NCBI GenBank assembly: GCA_949775045.1
Contig: OX459095.1
Span: 28,733,064 to 28,797,063, forward strand
Origin: Metridium senile
Taxonomy: Eukaryota > Cnidaria > Anthozoa > Actiniaria > Metridiidae
Direction of reading: 5' to 3'
DNA: 64,000 nucleotides
The position numbers and the translations under genes were made by a program. This document shows positions 11,701 to 25,775 of this stretch, piece by piece (position 1 is the stretch's first letter; every line of letters starts with the position of its first letter). The notes beneath the pieces are model-generated. The model was given only the letters and a program-made list of their open reading frames with translations, was not told the origin of the DNA and searched no databases.

Positions 11701-14700
11701 GGGTGTAGGAAATCAAAAATAGCTTAACTCTAGTAGTGCACCAGTTAGGCAATACTAGACGTATTGCGTTGTGATTATGACAGCGTACGTCAAAAGCAGC
11801 GGTTAAATTATGCATGGAATAAGTATTGCTCAACTGTTTTATCTATATTTACTGTGATTAAACGTCAATAACAACGCTCGGATCAACTCAGTCAACTCTT
11901 TACCTCGAAAAGTATCCATAGAATGACGCTGATTATTATATTACTGCACTTTCAGAGCGTTGAAAGAAATCCGAAACGCGTAACATTTTGTTGAAAATTA
12001 TCAGATTTTTGAACACTATTTTAATACAAAGAGTTTTTAAATGTCTTTTGCACAATACGAATTCATCTCACTTTGAGTTTTGTAACCTTAGATTAATAAC
12101 CTTTTTTTTATTTCTACACCTACACTACACCTTTTAATTAGTTTTTATGTACAATAATTTTACAAAACTGTTTTCGATTAGAAAATTTCATAGTAATACC
12201 TTATACATTATAAATACAAATTCTACTGTTGCAAACTGATTTTTTGTTTATCTTCCTGCATTAAAACACCCATATTTCTATTTTTGTCAATTTGTGAGCA
12301 TTTGGTGTAATAAACTTTGTAAAAAAAGCTTAAAATAATTTTTTCATGTTGCATAAAATTAACTGCGCTCATGATAATTTTGCCTGTCAAATATAGAAGT
12401 TGATTTACGTCAAGTGATGAAGTCCACTTGTTTACGCGTTCTAAGTAGAATAAGAGAAGAACTCCTACGGTCTGCCAATCCATACAATCCCACAGACGTG
12501 ACATTACAACCAAAACATCTGCAAAAAAACACCTATTTTATCTTTTCAAAACAGGTAAACAAGAATCGAAATTCTTGAATAATGACTGTTGTCGCTAGCC
12601 TGTGTGATGTTTGTTTATAAGACGCTCTCGATAAAGCAAAAAATGACATTCATTATGGTTCTAGTTTTTACACGGTCTTTATTTTCAAACGGAAATCCTA
12701 AGTTGTTTTTCAAAAGTCAGTGTTTATAATGGCTGTAAAAGTTATACGTATACCTGTAAAAATCTTAAGATAAACACGCTCCCAACCTATAGTCTAACTT
12801 GACAATCTTTGTCGTGAAAATCCCCAATGGAAGCGCTTTTGATTGGTAATGTCCAACATTATACTAAAAACAAGTGACAAATAATTAAAACAAATGGTTT
12901 CTCGCTTGAGTTACTAAATGTTAACTAATTCCGGTTTCTTTATATTGTTATAAAGCCAGTATACACTAATAAATCCGTGTGATATTGTGAGTTTTCCACT
13001 TTGTAATCAAACTTATTATATTTTATTATACTTCGCCTCATGTTCACGAGCTTATTTGATAATGGCTAAGATTTCCAAGTCACAAATCCTCTCAAGGATG
13101 TAGTATTAGACTTGGAAAATTAAGTGTTTGAAAGGCTAACCGGTTATGAAAAGATTATAAATCTGTCTCGTTTTGTGTTTTTGAGAATAGGTTGTTTCTA
13201 TGCATATTAATGAAGAATCAACAGGTGAAATTTCGGAAACGTTTTGTCAGTCTCAAATTTTTCACACTTTGGGAAGGATTCATAGCTCCCTTTCTAAACC
13301 AAATTACAAAATTCTATTCTTTAATCATTGAACCCCAATCATTTGAACTAAATTCGGTATTATTGTAAGTTATTTGTTTGGTAAATTAGCATAGTGAACG
13401 GCTTTTTCGGCAAGTGAGTTAGCTAGTTTTTGTCACGTTTTCCAGTTTTTCTATCGCCTAACACTGAAGCTGTTTTAACAAAAATACTTATCATTTCAAC
13501 GTTGGATATTCATTTATGGTTAGGCATAACTTTTAATAAGTTATAATACTTTAGTGATAAAGGATTCTTTCTGATTTTAAAGATAAAACTGTCAACATAC
13601 AAACACTAGATATTCAGTATATCTTTTTTTTCTAAAACTTGAGATGATCAAAGTAACCCAGATGATGTATCTAATCGAAACTAAACTACCATTTTCAACT
13701 TTTTTTTCTTACTTACTCTCTTGTAACTTCGTGGAAATTATGCAATGTTCTCAAGAAAGAACATTTTCATAATTCCAATTTATCAAATTTCCGTAGTTTG
13801 ACAAGACTTCCGTCTGGAAATCATTTTCTATATTGGTACAAAGTGGAATTATAAAAGTCAGCAGGAATCCGCCATGTTGGCCGTTGTATTCTATCTTGCA
13901 CTCAGGGGAGATTCATGCGCAATACAGTTTATTCAACAGTAGTGATAATTTACTTTATTCTCATTCAAATTACTAAAGCAAATACTGACAAATATTACAT
14001 TCATTTGAGTATTGTATGAATGTGGTTTGAGATCATTTGATATCTTATTTCAAACGGAAAAAAAGACATTTATAAGTGAACGCGCGCCATGTGGAAAACG
14101 TTTTTCCTTTTCGCGCGGAGGTTGCGTCACTGAAAACAAACATTTAATTATCAGTTATTTTACCTTTTATTTACTGGCGCTTATAAAGTCTTCTGTCACA
14201 ACAAAGCCTGTAAATTGCTTTCGTTTTAATTATCAGAATGAGTCTTATTTGTAATTTCTCTTCAGTATTTGGACTGAATTATAGCGTCTCACAGACAGCT
14301 AATTGACGCATTTGTTTAAAAATATTCTGTTGATGTTTCTAGCGTTTCTTAATTGATTCCTACCCAAAAAGCTGTTAATAACATCTCAGGTCGTCAAATT
14401 AGATTCCTGTTACTGTTATGGTAATAATATGAAGATTGCTTTCAAGAGTGCGGCTTTTTTTGATTGAGCCACATTGAATGACCATTTTATTTTCAAAAAC
14501 TTTTAATCCCATTTGCGCGTCCATAAATTTTCTTCTCTTTTCTCAAACAGACTCAGTTGCCTTTTCATATCGTTTCATCTTTTTGTTATTCAAATAAATT
14601 AGGTGATAGTGTTTTGTGGCAATATTCGGTTACTGAAGCTGTAAAATGCTATTAGTGATATAAATAACGATTCAAGACAATATATGATCTCCAATGAATG

Positions 14701-14858
14701 CCAAATGGTCTACATTGCCTTTTAACTGATTACTTTACTGGGATTCAACCTTTCAATTGACAGTTATTAATTACTTTCATTAAAATCATATTCCTTATTC
14801 ATATTCTTTATCAGTGTCTGTACTCATCTTTACCGAGCATCTTTTACAAGAAGTTTGG
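8701..14858. other. long non-coding stretch upstream of SoxC
   Basis: About 6 kb without a credible exon on either strand; the short frames here are AT-rich chance frames. GC-richer patches at 9650-9960, 10140-10260 and 13860-14130 could be regulatory, but nothing in them is diagnostic. Confidence 0.5.
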
Positions 14859-15057
14859 CCATAATCAGTTAACTAGTTTAGTTTTTTGTGTAGCTACTGG
14901 AAGATTCAAGTGCTTTTTATATTCTTAAAATATCTTTACCGACCATATTTGATATATTATTATATATCTGGCCATAATATCAACTAGTTTAGTTCTTTTT
15001 GTGTGTAGTTATTGGCAGATTGTAGTGATTCAGTTTTATATTCTTAAAATATCGCTT
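14859..15057. repeat. imperfect direct duplication, about 100 bp units
   Basis: TGGCCATAATCAGTTAACTAG... (14859-) and TGGCCATAATATCAACTAG... (14969-) are each followed by TTTAGTT, GTGTAG and TATATTCTTAAAATATC in the same order. Confidence 0.75.
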
Positions 15058-16505
15058 TACATATGACTCAAAGTTAAATTCGAGATAAAGCTGTTTAAAC
15101 ATTTTGTTTTACGGAAAATTATCCAATACAAACGCATGGGTTAGTCTATAGTGCAAGGCGCGTTTTCCCGCCACTTCGCTACTGGCGCCTTTCTGTCGCT
15201 TAAGCGCGGGAAAACTTGCCGTCTTCGCTTAAATGATGCTTTAACTTTTTGGCCTTGACAGACAAACTTGAGTATCGCCGGCTTCGGGTAAACGGATATA
15301 ATTATTCCGCCATGAGTAATGTTTAAGGTATTTTGAAGGACGTTAATTGATCAACATTTTTATCTCTGGATCTTTCCTTTCTTTTTCCAAGCCTTCATGT
15401 TTTCACGTGTTGAGATAGTGCTAAGTACCTTGCTGGCCAATCAGAAGCCGATAAGATGAATATTAATCACGTGTTTTGATAGCAGAATTTACGGGAACCA
15501 ATCAGAGTGCTTGTTTTTCTAATAATTTGGATGTACAGCTGAGGTTATGTAAAGCCGTACAGGAAATTGATTCGTTGTTGAAAATGAGAACGTTGGACAA
15601 CATTAAACCGGAATGACAAACCAACTTGCTACAAGTCCAATCAGCTTGTCGGCTTTTATTCAATCCAAAACTTTCAATTTGGAGTGTGAGTTGTTTGTGT
15701 TTTGGTTCGTTTGGACAAACTTGACTGAGTCAAAGCCTTCCCTGCAAGCATTTAGGCTTTTCCATCTTATTTTTCAATTTAAAACTCTCATAATTTAATA
15801 AATATATCGTATAGTTTTGCTTCTTTGCTTATGCCTTATTAATCACCTCTTTACAATGCGAAAACTTTTATTCATTACGGAAAAGTAGTGTTAAATTTGT
15901 GTTTGTTTCATCTACGAAATATACATACACATGAGTTATATGTTGTCATCATTTACATCCACATTCGGTTTTTGATTCAAAGAACACGTGAAGTCATTAG
16001 TAATTTTTACTTGTCTTGAAAACTTGCTCGTGTATTGCTATTAATTTTCCCGACTGATTTATTTTTTCGATTTAAAACTATGCATGTTGTTTTAATTGAA
16101 TACTAGAGAATACTAGAGATAGACATTGTGAATATTGTAATTGATAATATGATCGGATGCGACAATATGATAACCCACTACAGCAAAAGATCATTACATT
16201 AATGCTTTTTTTCCTCTTTGAAGATCTCGCATTAGAAGGGTGTAGTTATTGTTGTCTTATCTTTCTTATTTCCATCCTTCTTAGAAAGAGGAATTTTATC
16301 ATTATTAAAAACAATTCATGTCTTATTTTCACAGCTTTGCGGCACTTGTTGATATTTATCCATTTTTATTGTGTGAGCTTTATTTGATAATATTAGTTTC
16401 AATTGTAAAGTGACCGCTTTTCTTTTCTTTTTAGATTTTAAGGTGATGTTGTCCAGTGTGGGAGCGACTTTGAACTTGAAGTCCGCGGTCAAATCTGCAA
16501 TACAT

Positions 16506-16601
16506 TACCCTAGGTGCCAGAGGAATTATTTTCCGGGTCGACTATTTCGCGCTCGCGCTATAGTACCACACGTTAAATAATTCCTCTGGCACCCAGGGTT
16601 A
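16506..16601. mobile_element. short palindromic MITE
   Basis: TACCCTAGGTGCCAGAGGAA at the left end and TTCCTCTGGCACCCAGGGTTA at the right form inverted ends around a GC-rich centre. Confidence 0.65.
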
Positions 16602-16846
16602 CATGCGAAAGTAGCTGGGAAAAGTGGTTCAAGTTAAGGGTTTTTTTACTGTCTGCGCACGCGTAACTAATCTCTGAACAGTATTTGAATTATTTTTGCG
16701 GTACTTACTTATATGATGATAATGATAAAACAAACACGAATTTTTCTTATCGATCTTTTTTAAACTGTAATGCGTTGTTCAACTTATGTGAATTAACGCT
16801 ATATAAGTTATAAAAAAATATATTACTATGGATTATAACAGATTAT

Positions 16847-16874
16847 AAACCCCGGTTAGATCTAGCCGGGGTTT
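16847..16874. repeat. near-perfect hairpin
   Basis: AAACCCCGGTTAGA and TCTAGCCGGGGTTT pair with one mismatch and no spacer. It resembles a terminator stem but sits far from any gene seen here. Confidence 0.7.
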
Positions 16875-17525
16875 TGTGGCTGCACGCAGTTGAATTAATA
16901 ACTGATCTGTATACATTGGACCTTCCGGCAATACCTCGATCCAATTTGACTACATTTTGAAGTTCTTGCTGTTTCAAACAGAGTATTTCAGTCAATTTGT
17001 ATCTACAGTTTAATTAATAGTAGTCAGTATATCAATAAGATTTAAAAACCTCTCTATATCGAACACCCTCGCAATAACGACCACCACGGAATGATATTGC
17101 GCTTGCATGTACTTTCTCCAGTCAATGAGGTCCACCGCCGTTTATACAGACATCTACTCTTGCGATTAATGATGGGGGTGCCATCTTGAAAAGTGTGCAC
17201 CGAGCTACCATACTGGGGAGAGTAGAGCGCAAACACTTAATCCGTGAAATAAAATCTATTTTTTACTGTCTAATAGTTCTTATTTAGTGACTACTAGTGA
17301 CTATTTTAGACAAGTAAAGCTGTAATGAAGTATTGTCTCCTTTGTATTTGCCTTTTCTTAGACTGTTTTGGTTGAGTGATAAACACTAAATAATAACTAT
17401 TTGTTAGTAACAATTTTGATTTTATTTCACAGATTTGTGTTTGAGTACTATTCAGAATACTCCATAGTCATTAATATTTTAAACATTTTATCTTTAATGT
17501 ATGTTTTAATAGCAGTATTTTTGTG

Positions 17526-17850
17526 GTATCTCTTAGGGGTTAAAACCTGTACAGGCTTAGCCTCGATCTAATGTCAAAATATTCACAAATCCCAAGCAAA
17601 GCACGAAAAAATGTTTGAATTGAATTATTCCACCAGTCTAATGTGCCTTTTGTCAAATGGGGGGGGGGGGGGGGGGGGGGGGATATTCGCTTCTGATACG
17701 TATATTAATATTATTAATTAATGTGGTATCTCTTAGGGGGTAAAATTCATCAAGCCACGCCCTTTTTAAAAGACTTCCGGTATCTTTTAGGGGTATTTTT
17801 GAAAATTTCCGACGAGCATCCCCGGTACTTTTTCCCCGGAGTCCCCCCTA
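17526..17850. mobile_element. poly-G element related to 1399-1647
   Basis: GGTATCTCTTAGGGG(G)TAAAA occurs twice (17526 and 17724). A G run lies at 17659-17682, and GGTATCTTTTAGGGGTATTT then GACGAGCATCCCCGGTA near 17781-17832. The last phrase is shared with 58540-58580. Confidence 0.6.
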
Positions 17851-18598
17851 TAATACATAGTAGTCCTCGAGTCTTGTAAAAATGACGTGATTCTATTGTT
17901 TTATCCTTCTAAATAATTGCCAAGTTATTTAATAAACTGAAGTTATTATTATCTCAACTTCTTCAAACCTCTCGATCTCTTACAGGTTAAAGGAAATACT
18001 TTCCAATGATAAAACAAAACACCAGAATGAAAACCAACCAACTTTAAACTGAACCACTTTTATGAAAACCACTCTAGCCAAAAAAAAAAACTATTCCAAT
18101 AAAACCCGGGAATAAAAACGGCTCAATAAAAAAATATTCCATTAAAACACTCCTTAAAAATCAATAAATCATAGAACATGCATACATTTCTTATTTAGTT
18201 ACCAATTAAGTGACATTAATTGTGCAATATTTACGCTTAGGGACGGACCATTCGATTTTTGAGGGGGGGGGGGGGGGGGGTTAGCTGCCGGTCATGGGTC
18301 GTTAACGCTAAGCCTTGGGCGGCTTTCGTCATTCTTCTCACGGGTGGTCAAAGCATTAAAGTAATGATTGTTACTCAAACAAAGCAGTTATCATATATTG
18401 TAGCATGTTTTTACATTGTAGGAAAAGAGTGATGCATGTCTGTCTGTCTATCTATGCTGACTTTAGCGGACATTAATCATTACTCGCAAGAGAAAGATAA
18501 CACCCATTTTGACGATGTTAATAGTAGTGAGCATTTTTTAAATTAAAATCTGGTTGGAAAAACCTATTTAGTAAATTTAATGATATTAATCCATAAAA

Positions 18599-19551
18599 TG
18601 ATACTGATGTTGATGATACTGATGATGATACTGATGATGACACTGATGATGATACTGATGATGATACTTATGATGATACTGATGATGATACTGATGATGA
18701 TACTGATGATGATACTGATGATGATACTGATGATGACACTGATGATGATACTGATGATGATACTGATGATGATACTGATGATGATACTGATGATGATACT
18801 GATGATGATACTGATGATGACACTGATGATGATACTGATGATGATACTGATGATGATACTGATGATGATACTGATGATGATACTGATGATGATACTGATG
18901 ATGATACTGATGATGATACTGATGATGACACTGATGATGATACTGATGATGATACTGATGATGATACTGATGATGATACTGATGATGATACTGATGATGA
19001 TACTGATGATGATACTGATGATGATACTGATGATGATACTGATGATGTACTGATGATGATACTGATGATGTACTGATGATGATACTGATGATGATACTGA
19101 TGATGATACTGATGATGACACTGATGATGATACTGATGATGATACTGATGATGATACTGATGATGATACTGATGATGATACTGATGATGACACTGATGAT
19201 GATACTGATGATGATACTGATGATGATACTGATGATGATACTGATGATGATACTGATGATGTACTGATGATGATACTGATGATGATACTGATGATGACAC
19301 TGATGATGACACTGATGATGATACTGATGATGATACTGATGATGATACTGATGATGTACTGATGATGATACTGATGATGATACTGATGATGATACTGATG
19401 ATGATACTGATGATGATACTGATGATGATACTGATGATGTACTGATGATGATACTGATGATGACACTGATGATGACACTGATGATGATACTGATGATGAT
19501 ACTGATGATGATACTGATGATGATGATGCATGGTGATACTGATGATGATGA
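18599..19551. repeat. 12-mer microsatellite array, about 950 bp
   Basis: About 79 copies of ACTGATGATGAT with scattered variants (GACACT for GATACT) and five 11-base units (GATGTACTGATGATG type). The long frames on both strands (MILM, SSSV, HHQY repeats) are products of the period being a multiple of three and are not proteins. Confidence 0.97.
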
Positions 19552-19554
19552 TCT

Positions 19555-19800
19555 CGCTTTTCACCTCTGTGGTCTAGCAGGTCTAGGTTCGAGCCCCGAC
19601 TTGGGCATACGTAGCTGAATTTGTTTATTAATGTCTTCTTCGATCTCTCTCATGCCACGAGCTAGGTTTTAAGTTAAGGGTATCAAGTTTTCCTCCCTCA
19701 GCAAAAATCAAAATGTGAGTCAAAATTGTATGTTGTAATTTTTTTAATGTGGTGGTATATAGTGAGTGTACGGAGCGAACCTCGGGAGGGATTAATGCTT
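19555..19800 (+). mobile_element. tRNA-related SINE-like repeat copy 2
   Basis: It contains GGTTCGAGCCCCG (19587-19599), a good RNA polymerase III B box. It then has CATGCCACGAG, TTTTCCTCCCTCAGCAAAAA, ATGTGAGT and TAGTGAGTGTA, the same order as at 360-565. The A box is missing or lost into the adjacent microsatellite. Confidence 0.55.
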
Positions 19801-22586
19801 GTAAAATATCCGTTTGTCTTATTTTTAAAATATCCGATATAGTTACGTTATGATGATTATGATGCATGAACCTCAAGTCCTACGTTGTTTGCGGGCGGAG
19901 ACATGGGGTTATCTGGTACCACTATTGGCACACCTGTTTGTATCCTGCGGACGCGGTTCTATAGGTTAGCTGATGCAATTACCCATTATATATAATATAT
20001 TGGACTACTTGATATGAAGTTGTGTATTGACTTAATTTTGAACCAATATAATAATGAGCCTACCATTATCCTTCTATAGCGTTAAGGGGCTGGTTGTATA
20101 AGAATCCATAATAGCACTATCCATTGGATAAAAACCGTATCAATTCTATTTAGTAATGGAAAGTGCTGATCCGTAGGATAACTTATTCAGGCTTCGTACA
20201 GCCGGCCCCAGGTTTATATCAATAATGATTTCCCTATCTATCACCATTGTTCCCTGGGCACACCGTTGGTTATTTTCTACCTACTTTAGCGTTTTAATTT
20301 GTAAATTTGACAGTTTGTGACGTACAAATGATAAATACAAACACTAGATCTACTGAGTTTCTCAGTAGGGCATTACCATTGAGGATATTCTTTGAATCAA
20401 TGTGTACAAATTAAAAATAAGATGTCTTTAATTTGGATCCGTTTCAGTACCGTCGTCTCCGCTGGCATAGGGCCCCGGCGTTGACGATTTTGACAAGAAA
20501 AACAGCAGTTTTGTCTCGTCACTTTCTTCTCTCCGGGGTGGTCTGGGGGAAGCCAGCTGTATCTTGATTACAATTTCCCATGGTTTTCAGCGGTAAGAAG
20601 TTTCTTGCATGCATGCAGTGACTACTATCTACTAGCCCCACTATCCTCCCACTCTCACAATATAATGGTGGCCGACGATCACTACGAATACAAAATGAAT
20701 TCTAGCCTCCGTATTCTAGTCGAATCGAAGAATAATGCCAGTTAAAACACATGCCAATTATTTATAATTAGATGCAGTGTTAATGATTCTTTGCCTTCTT
20801 TTTGATCATAAAACAGTAACGACTTTTAATTAAAACTTTTAAACTGATCGACGAAGTAGTTGTACGCGTTTTATATATATCTTGATGCAGACGTCTTTTT
20901 TTTGTCAGGAATATAGAACTGATTTATCATGGTTTTTGCTCTGGGAGATTCGTCTTGCTGTCGAGCATAGATCCAAGTCGACACGCCCGCCATCCCTCTT
21001 AGTTTTACAATGTTAGTAGAGTTAATATCAACCATACATTGCAGGACTTATATACTTAATTATTTAATTTCACAAAAATGAATCATTATATAAAGTGGGT
21101 CGGACATTTACAAAAAATTAAACTGTCAGAAGTAGCTCACTTGACCGCAAACAACATCGAAACAACACTAAATATTTCAAGAATAACCTGGATTCGTGTT
21201 CTTGACTAAGAAAAGGGGGTATCAAACATTGATATCTGACCCGTTATTTCTTTCCATCTTGGAATAACCTACAAATGGATACCCTGCGAGCAGAGATTCC
21301 TTTCTCTTACCTAGAACGACGAGAAAAAACAAATGGAATGCTTTGGACAACTATTTTTTGGTATTTTTATATACTATTCCGCGTGAAACTCTATAGCACC
21401 TTGAACATCTGAAGTAAACATTTTTAGTAATTACAAGGTAATAACTGAACAGGTGACCTTACACTATAGAATGAAGCCACCGGTCTCACAGATGTCACAA
21501 GTTCTTCAGTAACAGCTGTTCTGTGGGAAAGTTTTGATGAAGGAGTTTCTAGCAGGTCCTAGTACATACGTTGATATTTATTTCAGTTATTTTTGATATA
21601 TCAGTTTAATCTGCAACCTTTTTGAAAGCAAAAAAGAGAAAAAAGATGCAGGTTTGAAAATATTGAAACACGAGTATATGTAGAAAATTAAAACATATAA
21701 TACAGTGCATATACAGCTGTTGCAAAAAGGTTGGCGAAGGTTTTGTTGCTTGTAGCATACCAAGTTAAGCCCGATCGAAATGCACTGCATGTGTTGTCTG
21801 CTGAGTTTTCCGATCCAGCATATCCTGTGTGAAATTATTTACATCTGAATATAACATAATTCGCGCGAGCCTGGCAAGCAACAAGCATCATGCGATAAGC
21901 AACATGCAATAAAACCTCCACCAACCTTTATATTAAATAGCTGTATAATTCTATAAAGCAACTGTGCCACGAAATTATTCATATTCTAACTGAAACTATC
22001 CATCATATAGTGTACTGAGCTGATTTAAGGAAGACATATATCTGTCATGAAAAAGTATAATATTTGAAAATATTCAGAATGATCCAAGAATGATCCAGAA
22101 TGATCAATAATGATCGAGATATATCCAGAATGAGATTTACATGAAACGAAAACGTTATCTAATATAAAAATAAACCGGCATGCAGATACAATCACGTAGA
22201 CAAAATTCCAACCCCGATAAAAAAACCATCATAAATATTCAAATGAACTGTTATGGGAAGCTCTCCTACAAGGAAAAGCTGTTATCGATTCATGCAGTGT
22301 TTGTAAACGTGTGGGAGGGATAACATCGCAACGAAAAAATACATAGGTCGCGCGCGAGTGATATTTTGAAAGAAGATCAGCTTAACCTTGGTGATCAGTC
22401 CACTTGTAAAGAAAGAAATGTCTCGCCATGAATGCGTTTCCTGACAGGATCAGGAACTTTTTTTATCATTAGCATTTCAGTGATTTCAATATTTGACTAC
22501 GCGTATTACGGTTTATTGCGCATCTGCGGTAAGCGGTTTTTCGTCTTTTTAGGTAAAATGTAAGATTAATTCAGTACAGTATTGCC
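19801..22586. other. non-coding stretch, no supported gene
   Basis: No exon is recognised. A GC-richer patch at 20440-20600 ends in AGCG|GTAAGA, a possible donor, but no continuing frame supports it. Confidence 0.45.
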
Positions 22587-22672
22587 TAGCCTGCGTGGCG
22601 GCTCTAGGGCTTGACCAACCCTCCCCTCCCCCTCTCTCTCCCCCAATCTCCAAAAGCCGCCACGCAGGCTAA
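22587..22672. mobile_element. hAT-type MITE, copy A (TAGCCTGCG ends)
   Basis: TAGCCTGCGTGGCGGCT at the left and AGCCGCCACGCAGGCTAA at the right. It is flanked by an exact 8-bp target duplication GTATTGCC (22579-22586 and 22673-22680), the size made by hAT transposases. Confidence 0.85.
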
Positions 22673-23107
22673 GTATTGCCAAATGTCGTTATTGTTGAAT
22701 ATTTGCAGAATTGTAAACTGGTCTCCTGTGGACCAGACGGGAGATACATGCAGTGTTTCCTAGATTTGCGTAGGTGTGAAACCTTAGAAACCAGCATATA
22801 GTGTATTATTAGAATATATGTACACTGATTTCCGTAACAGTTTTAAAGAATATAATTGTAGTATGTTTCTTCCATGTAAAGGTATCACAATAGCAAAATA
22901 GACAACATTTAGTCATAGATTATAAAAAGCTATCGACAACATACTAAATGCCAGCAGTATGTGGACGAATTCGTCGATAACAAATTGCGACATGAGTACG
23001 GCAAAAGAGTTTTGAATTCCTTTCAAAAAGAAAACTATGCATTGGCCTTTTTCATAATGACTGCAAATTATCAAATAATATATAAAATTGCTGGTGTAAG
23101 GGAAAGC

Positions 23108-23254
23108 TAGCCTCCTCCGCAGGCCCCTCCGCAGGCCCCTCCGCAGGCTTCTCCGCTCCGTTTTCTTTTATTGGGCTTACCAATTCCCTCTCGGTCAAAT
23201 GACAAAGGGATCCAATGAGAGGGAAAGGAAAGGGTTGCCTGCGGAGGAGGCTAA
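23108..23254. mobile_element. hAT-type MITE, copy B (TAGCCTCCTCCGC ends)
   Basis: TAGCCTCCTCCGCAGGC at the left and GCCTGCGGAGGAGGCTAA at the right. The flanking 8-mers GGGAAAGC and GGAAAAGC match at 7 of 8 bases. Inside, CCCCTCCGCAGG repeats three times next to the left end. Confidence 0.82.
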
Positions 23255-24176
23255 GGAAAAGCAAGCTATCACAAGGATAGACATTCACCATAACAATAAC
23301 TTTGTTTAAAAGTTCGAGAAAAAGAGATTATAAATCTACAAGAAGCTAAAAAAATATCAGTAAAAAATCAGAAAAAGGCCACAACGCCGCGATCAACATA
23401 ATTACAGTTACAAATTTCATACAAATATTTAATGTACATATTTAATTTAGCATATTTTTATAAGCATTTTGCACAAAGCAGTGAAAATGAAAAAATTAAA
23501 TATTTGTTTCCTTGTAAAAGCAATGTTCCGCCATTTTTTGACAAATTCAGTAAGGAAAATATGTGCACGAGTTGTCGACTAATTTTCGACAACCAACTGT
23601 CTATAGTAACGGGAAGAAAGGTACTTCTGGTATGACAGAAAGAATAATATTATAGTGGATCTATAAAATATTCATTATATTTCATCATCTCCATTGCATC
23701 ATGCACGCGGTTTTTGATTTGATAGCTTAAAAATAAAATGAAAGGTTTCGTAAAATGAGTAACGTAACAAAAATAGGGATCTTAAGCTTTTTTATTTGTG
23801 TAACTCATCATTTTTACCTTGTAATTATTACAGATGATTATAAACCTTAATCTCCAAACACTTGCGGAACTCCTTTTTTTGCCAATAAATTTTTGTTAGT
23901 ATAAGGCCCTATAAATTTTACTATTATTTAAAAAGAAATCCTGTAGATCTAGATTGGTTGTCAACGTCGAAACGTCAAAACCATATTTGAAAACTGCTAC
24001 ACTCTAAGATAAACTGATAAACTTTTACGAAAAACTTCTCAGACTGTTTATTAGTAATTTCTGATTTTAGACGTTTCTTATAAACTACCTGTGAAAACCG
24101 GTTTTGTGAGCAGTCAAGCCTGTTTCTTCACAACACAATTCCATGTGTCCTATTAACTCGATCTTAGAAAATTAAA

Positions 24177-24375
24177 GACTTTTATCTTTACAAACACAAT
24201 AACCATTTGAGTTAATCATGTTAATGGGACAAATTCTGGTTGTATTTTAGTTTATTGTAGTATTGGCTAATTTGTATGACTTTTATCTTTATATATAAAC
24301 ACAATAACCATGTGAATTAATGGGACAAATTCTGGTTGTATTATATTCTATAGTATTGGCTAATTTGTATGAAAA
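24177..24375. repeat. direct tandem duplication, about 100 bp units
   Basis: Unit 1 (about 24177-24278) and unit 2 (about 24279-24375) share GACTTTTATCTTTA, AACACAATAACCAT, GGGACAAATTCTGGTTGTAT and AGTATTGGCTAATTTGTATG. Confidence 0.8.
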
Positions 24376-25517
24376 TAAATGAGCAAGCAAAGCTAAGTGC
24401 TAAACAGCAGGTACAGTTAACGAGGTTATATAACTGGTAGACCATGTGCAGTGAATACATGATGAATTATATGATATCGCTAGTAATTAGTGCTAGTTTT
24501 TGTGTTATTAATTCTTTCCCTTTCAAAGATTGTTTTACGGCTTTACATGTATCCTCTAAGCACAACTCAACAAGTGTATTGTGTGATGTAAATTAAGTCA
24601 TTATGGTGCATGGTAGTGTGTGTTTAGCGCACAGAGACGCTCGCGAGGAGTGATAGTTGTAAATATTGAGTCGGTGTAGGTCGTGTAGTACTACTGGTCA
24701 CTACTGTGTGCGGTGAAGCAAGTTTAATTCATCTTAAAGCCACGATGAGAATAATAAGTTGTAATTAAATATATTGTGCACATGGTATAAAGTGTGTAGA
24801 GCGATCGAGGCTCACGTAGGAGCTTCTCAGTTATGGTTTTACACTGAATAAAGGCTTCTAACCACACTATTTTGTCATGTTGGTAGAATACAATCAAGGC
24901 ACCTGTAGTGTTCCTCTAAACATAGCCTATAGTGCAATCATAAAAGGTTAATGCGTGTAGGTTTCCTTATAGTGTTTGCTAACCTTGATAGTTTCCTCTT
25001 ATACCACATTGCTGGTTGCTATTATTCCTGTCATATACATTGTTCTCCTGACAATACTGGTTGAGTGCACTTTTTAAGTGTTTTAATTATTACAGTCAGT
25101 TACCAAACTTTCTATTGCCCATTCTTGAAGCCAATTTGCTGGTTGCTTTCTATATATGAAATATTTAACAAATTTACGATAGTTTCGCGTGGTATGTCCT
25201 CTTATTTATCACGGTTGGCGTCATCGAATCGTCTCAATTGTTGTGGATCCATGAGACGAAGTTTTTTTTACCACATTAAAAATAAGTTCAACACATTACC
25301 GTGGTATGTACTCTTATTTACAACGGCTCTCGACCTATCAGAAAGCGAGAAAATTATATCAAATGTAGTAAAAATATTGTTGTCACACAATATTGGTTTC
25401 ATATACTATAAATTGCTAGTGAATATACTTTAAGTCACTTTGCTGGTTGCCTATAAGCTTTTACTGGTTTCATATACTCTATTATAGTTGCTAGTGAATA
25501 AAGCCGATTGCCTATAT

Positions 25518-25775
25518 ACACCTAATTCAAAAAACGTTGTCGGGTCCGCCGCACAGTCCTCGCGCCAAGACCGTGAAGGAAAACACAGTGAATATTTTGA
25601 TGAGAGTGATAAAACAAGAAAATAAAAGTAGGCACAACACTATTTCGTTGAAAAAAGTACCACACTAGAGTGTGAACATGCAAATAAATTAATTACTGAT
25701 TAGATATAACCAATATCTTTCACAATCTTGGCGCGAGGACTGTGCGGCGGACCAGATGTTTTTTGGATTAGGTGT
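25518..25775. mobile_element. MITE with ACACCTAATYCAAAAAA ends, copy 1
   Basis: Inverted ends ACACCTAATTCAAAAAACG / TTTTTTGGATTAGGTGT. A second shared block, GGTCCGCCGCACAGTCCTCG, lies just inside each end. Nearly the same sequence is at 45014-45262. It is flanked by TATA-like sequence. Confidence 0.85.

Noticed and set aside
16847..16874. Hairpin resembling a bacterial terminator
   Set aside because: The window is eukaryotic and no gene ends here; it is listed only as a hairpin.
18564..19564. Long open frames on both strands (Ser-Ser-Val, His-His-Gln-Tyr, Met-Ile-Leu-Met repeats)
   Set aside because: They are translations of a 12-base microsatellite; the period is divisible by three, so several frames lack stops by construction.
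19587..19599. A functional tRNA gene
   Set aside because: Only a B-box-like sequence is present; no cloverleaf or A box can be built around it.
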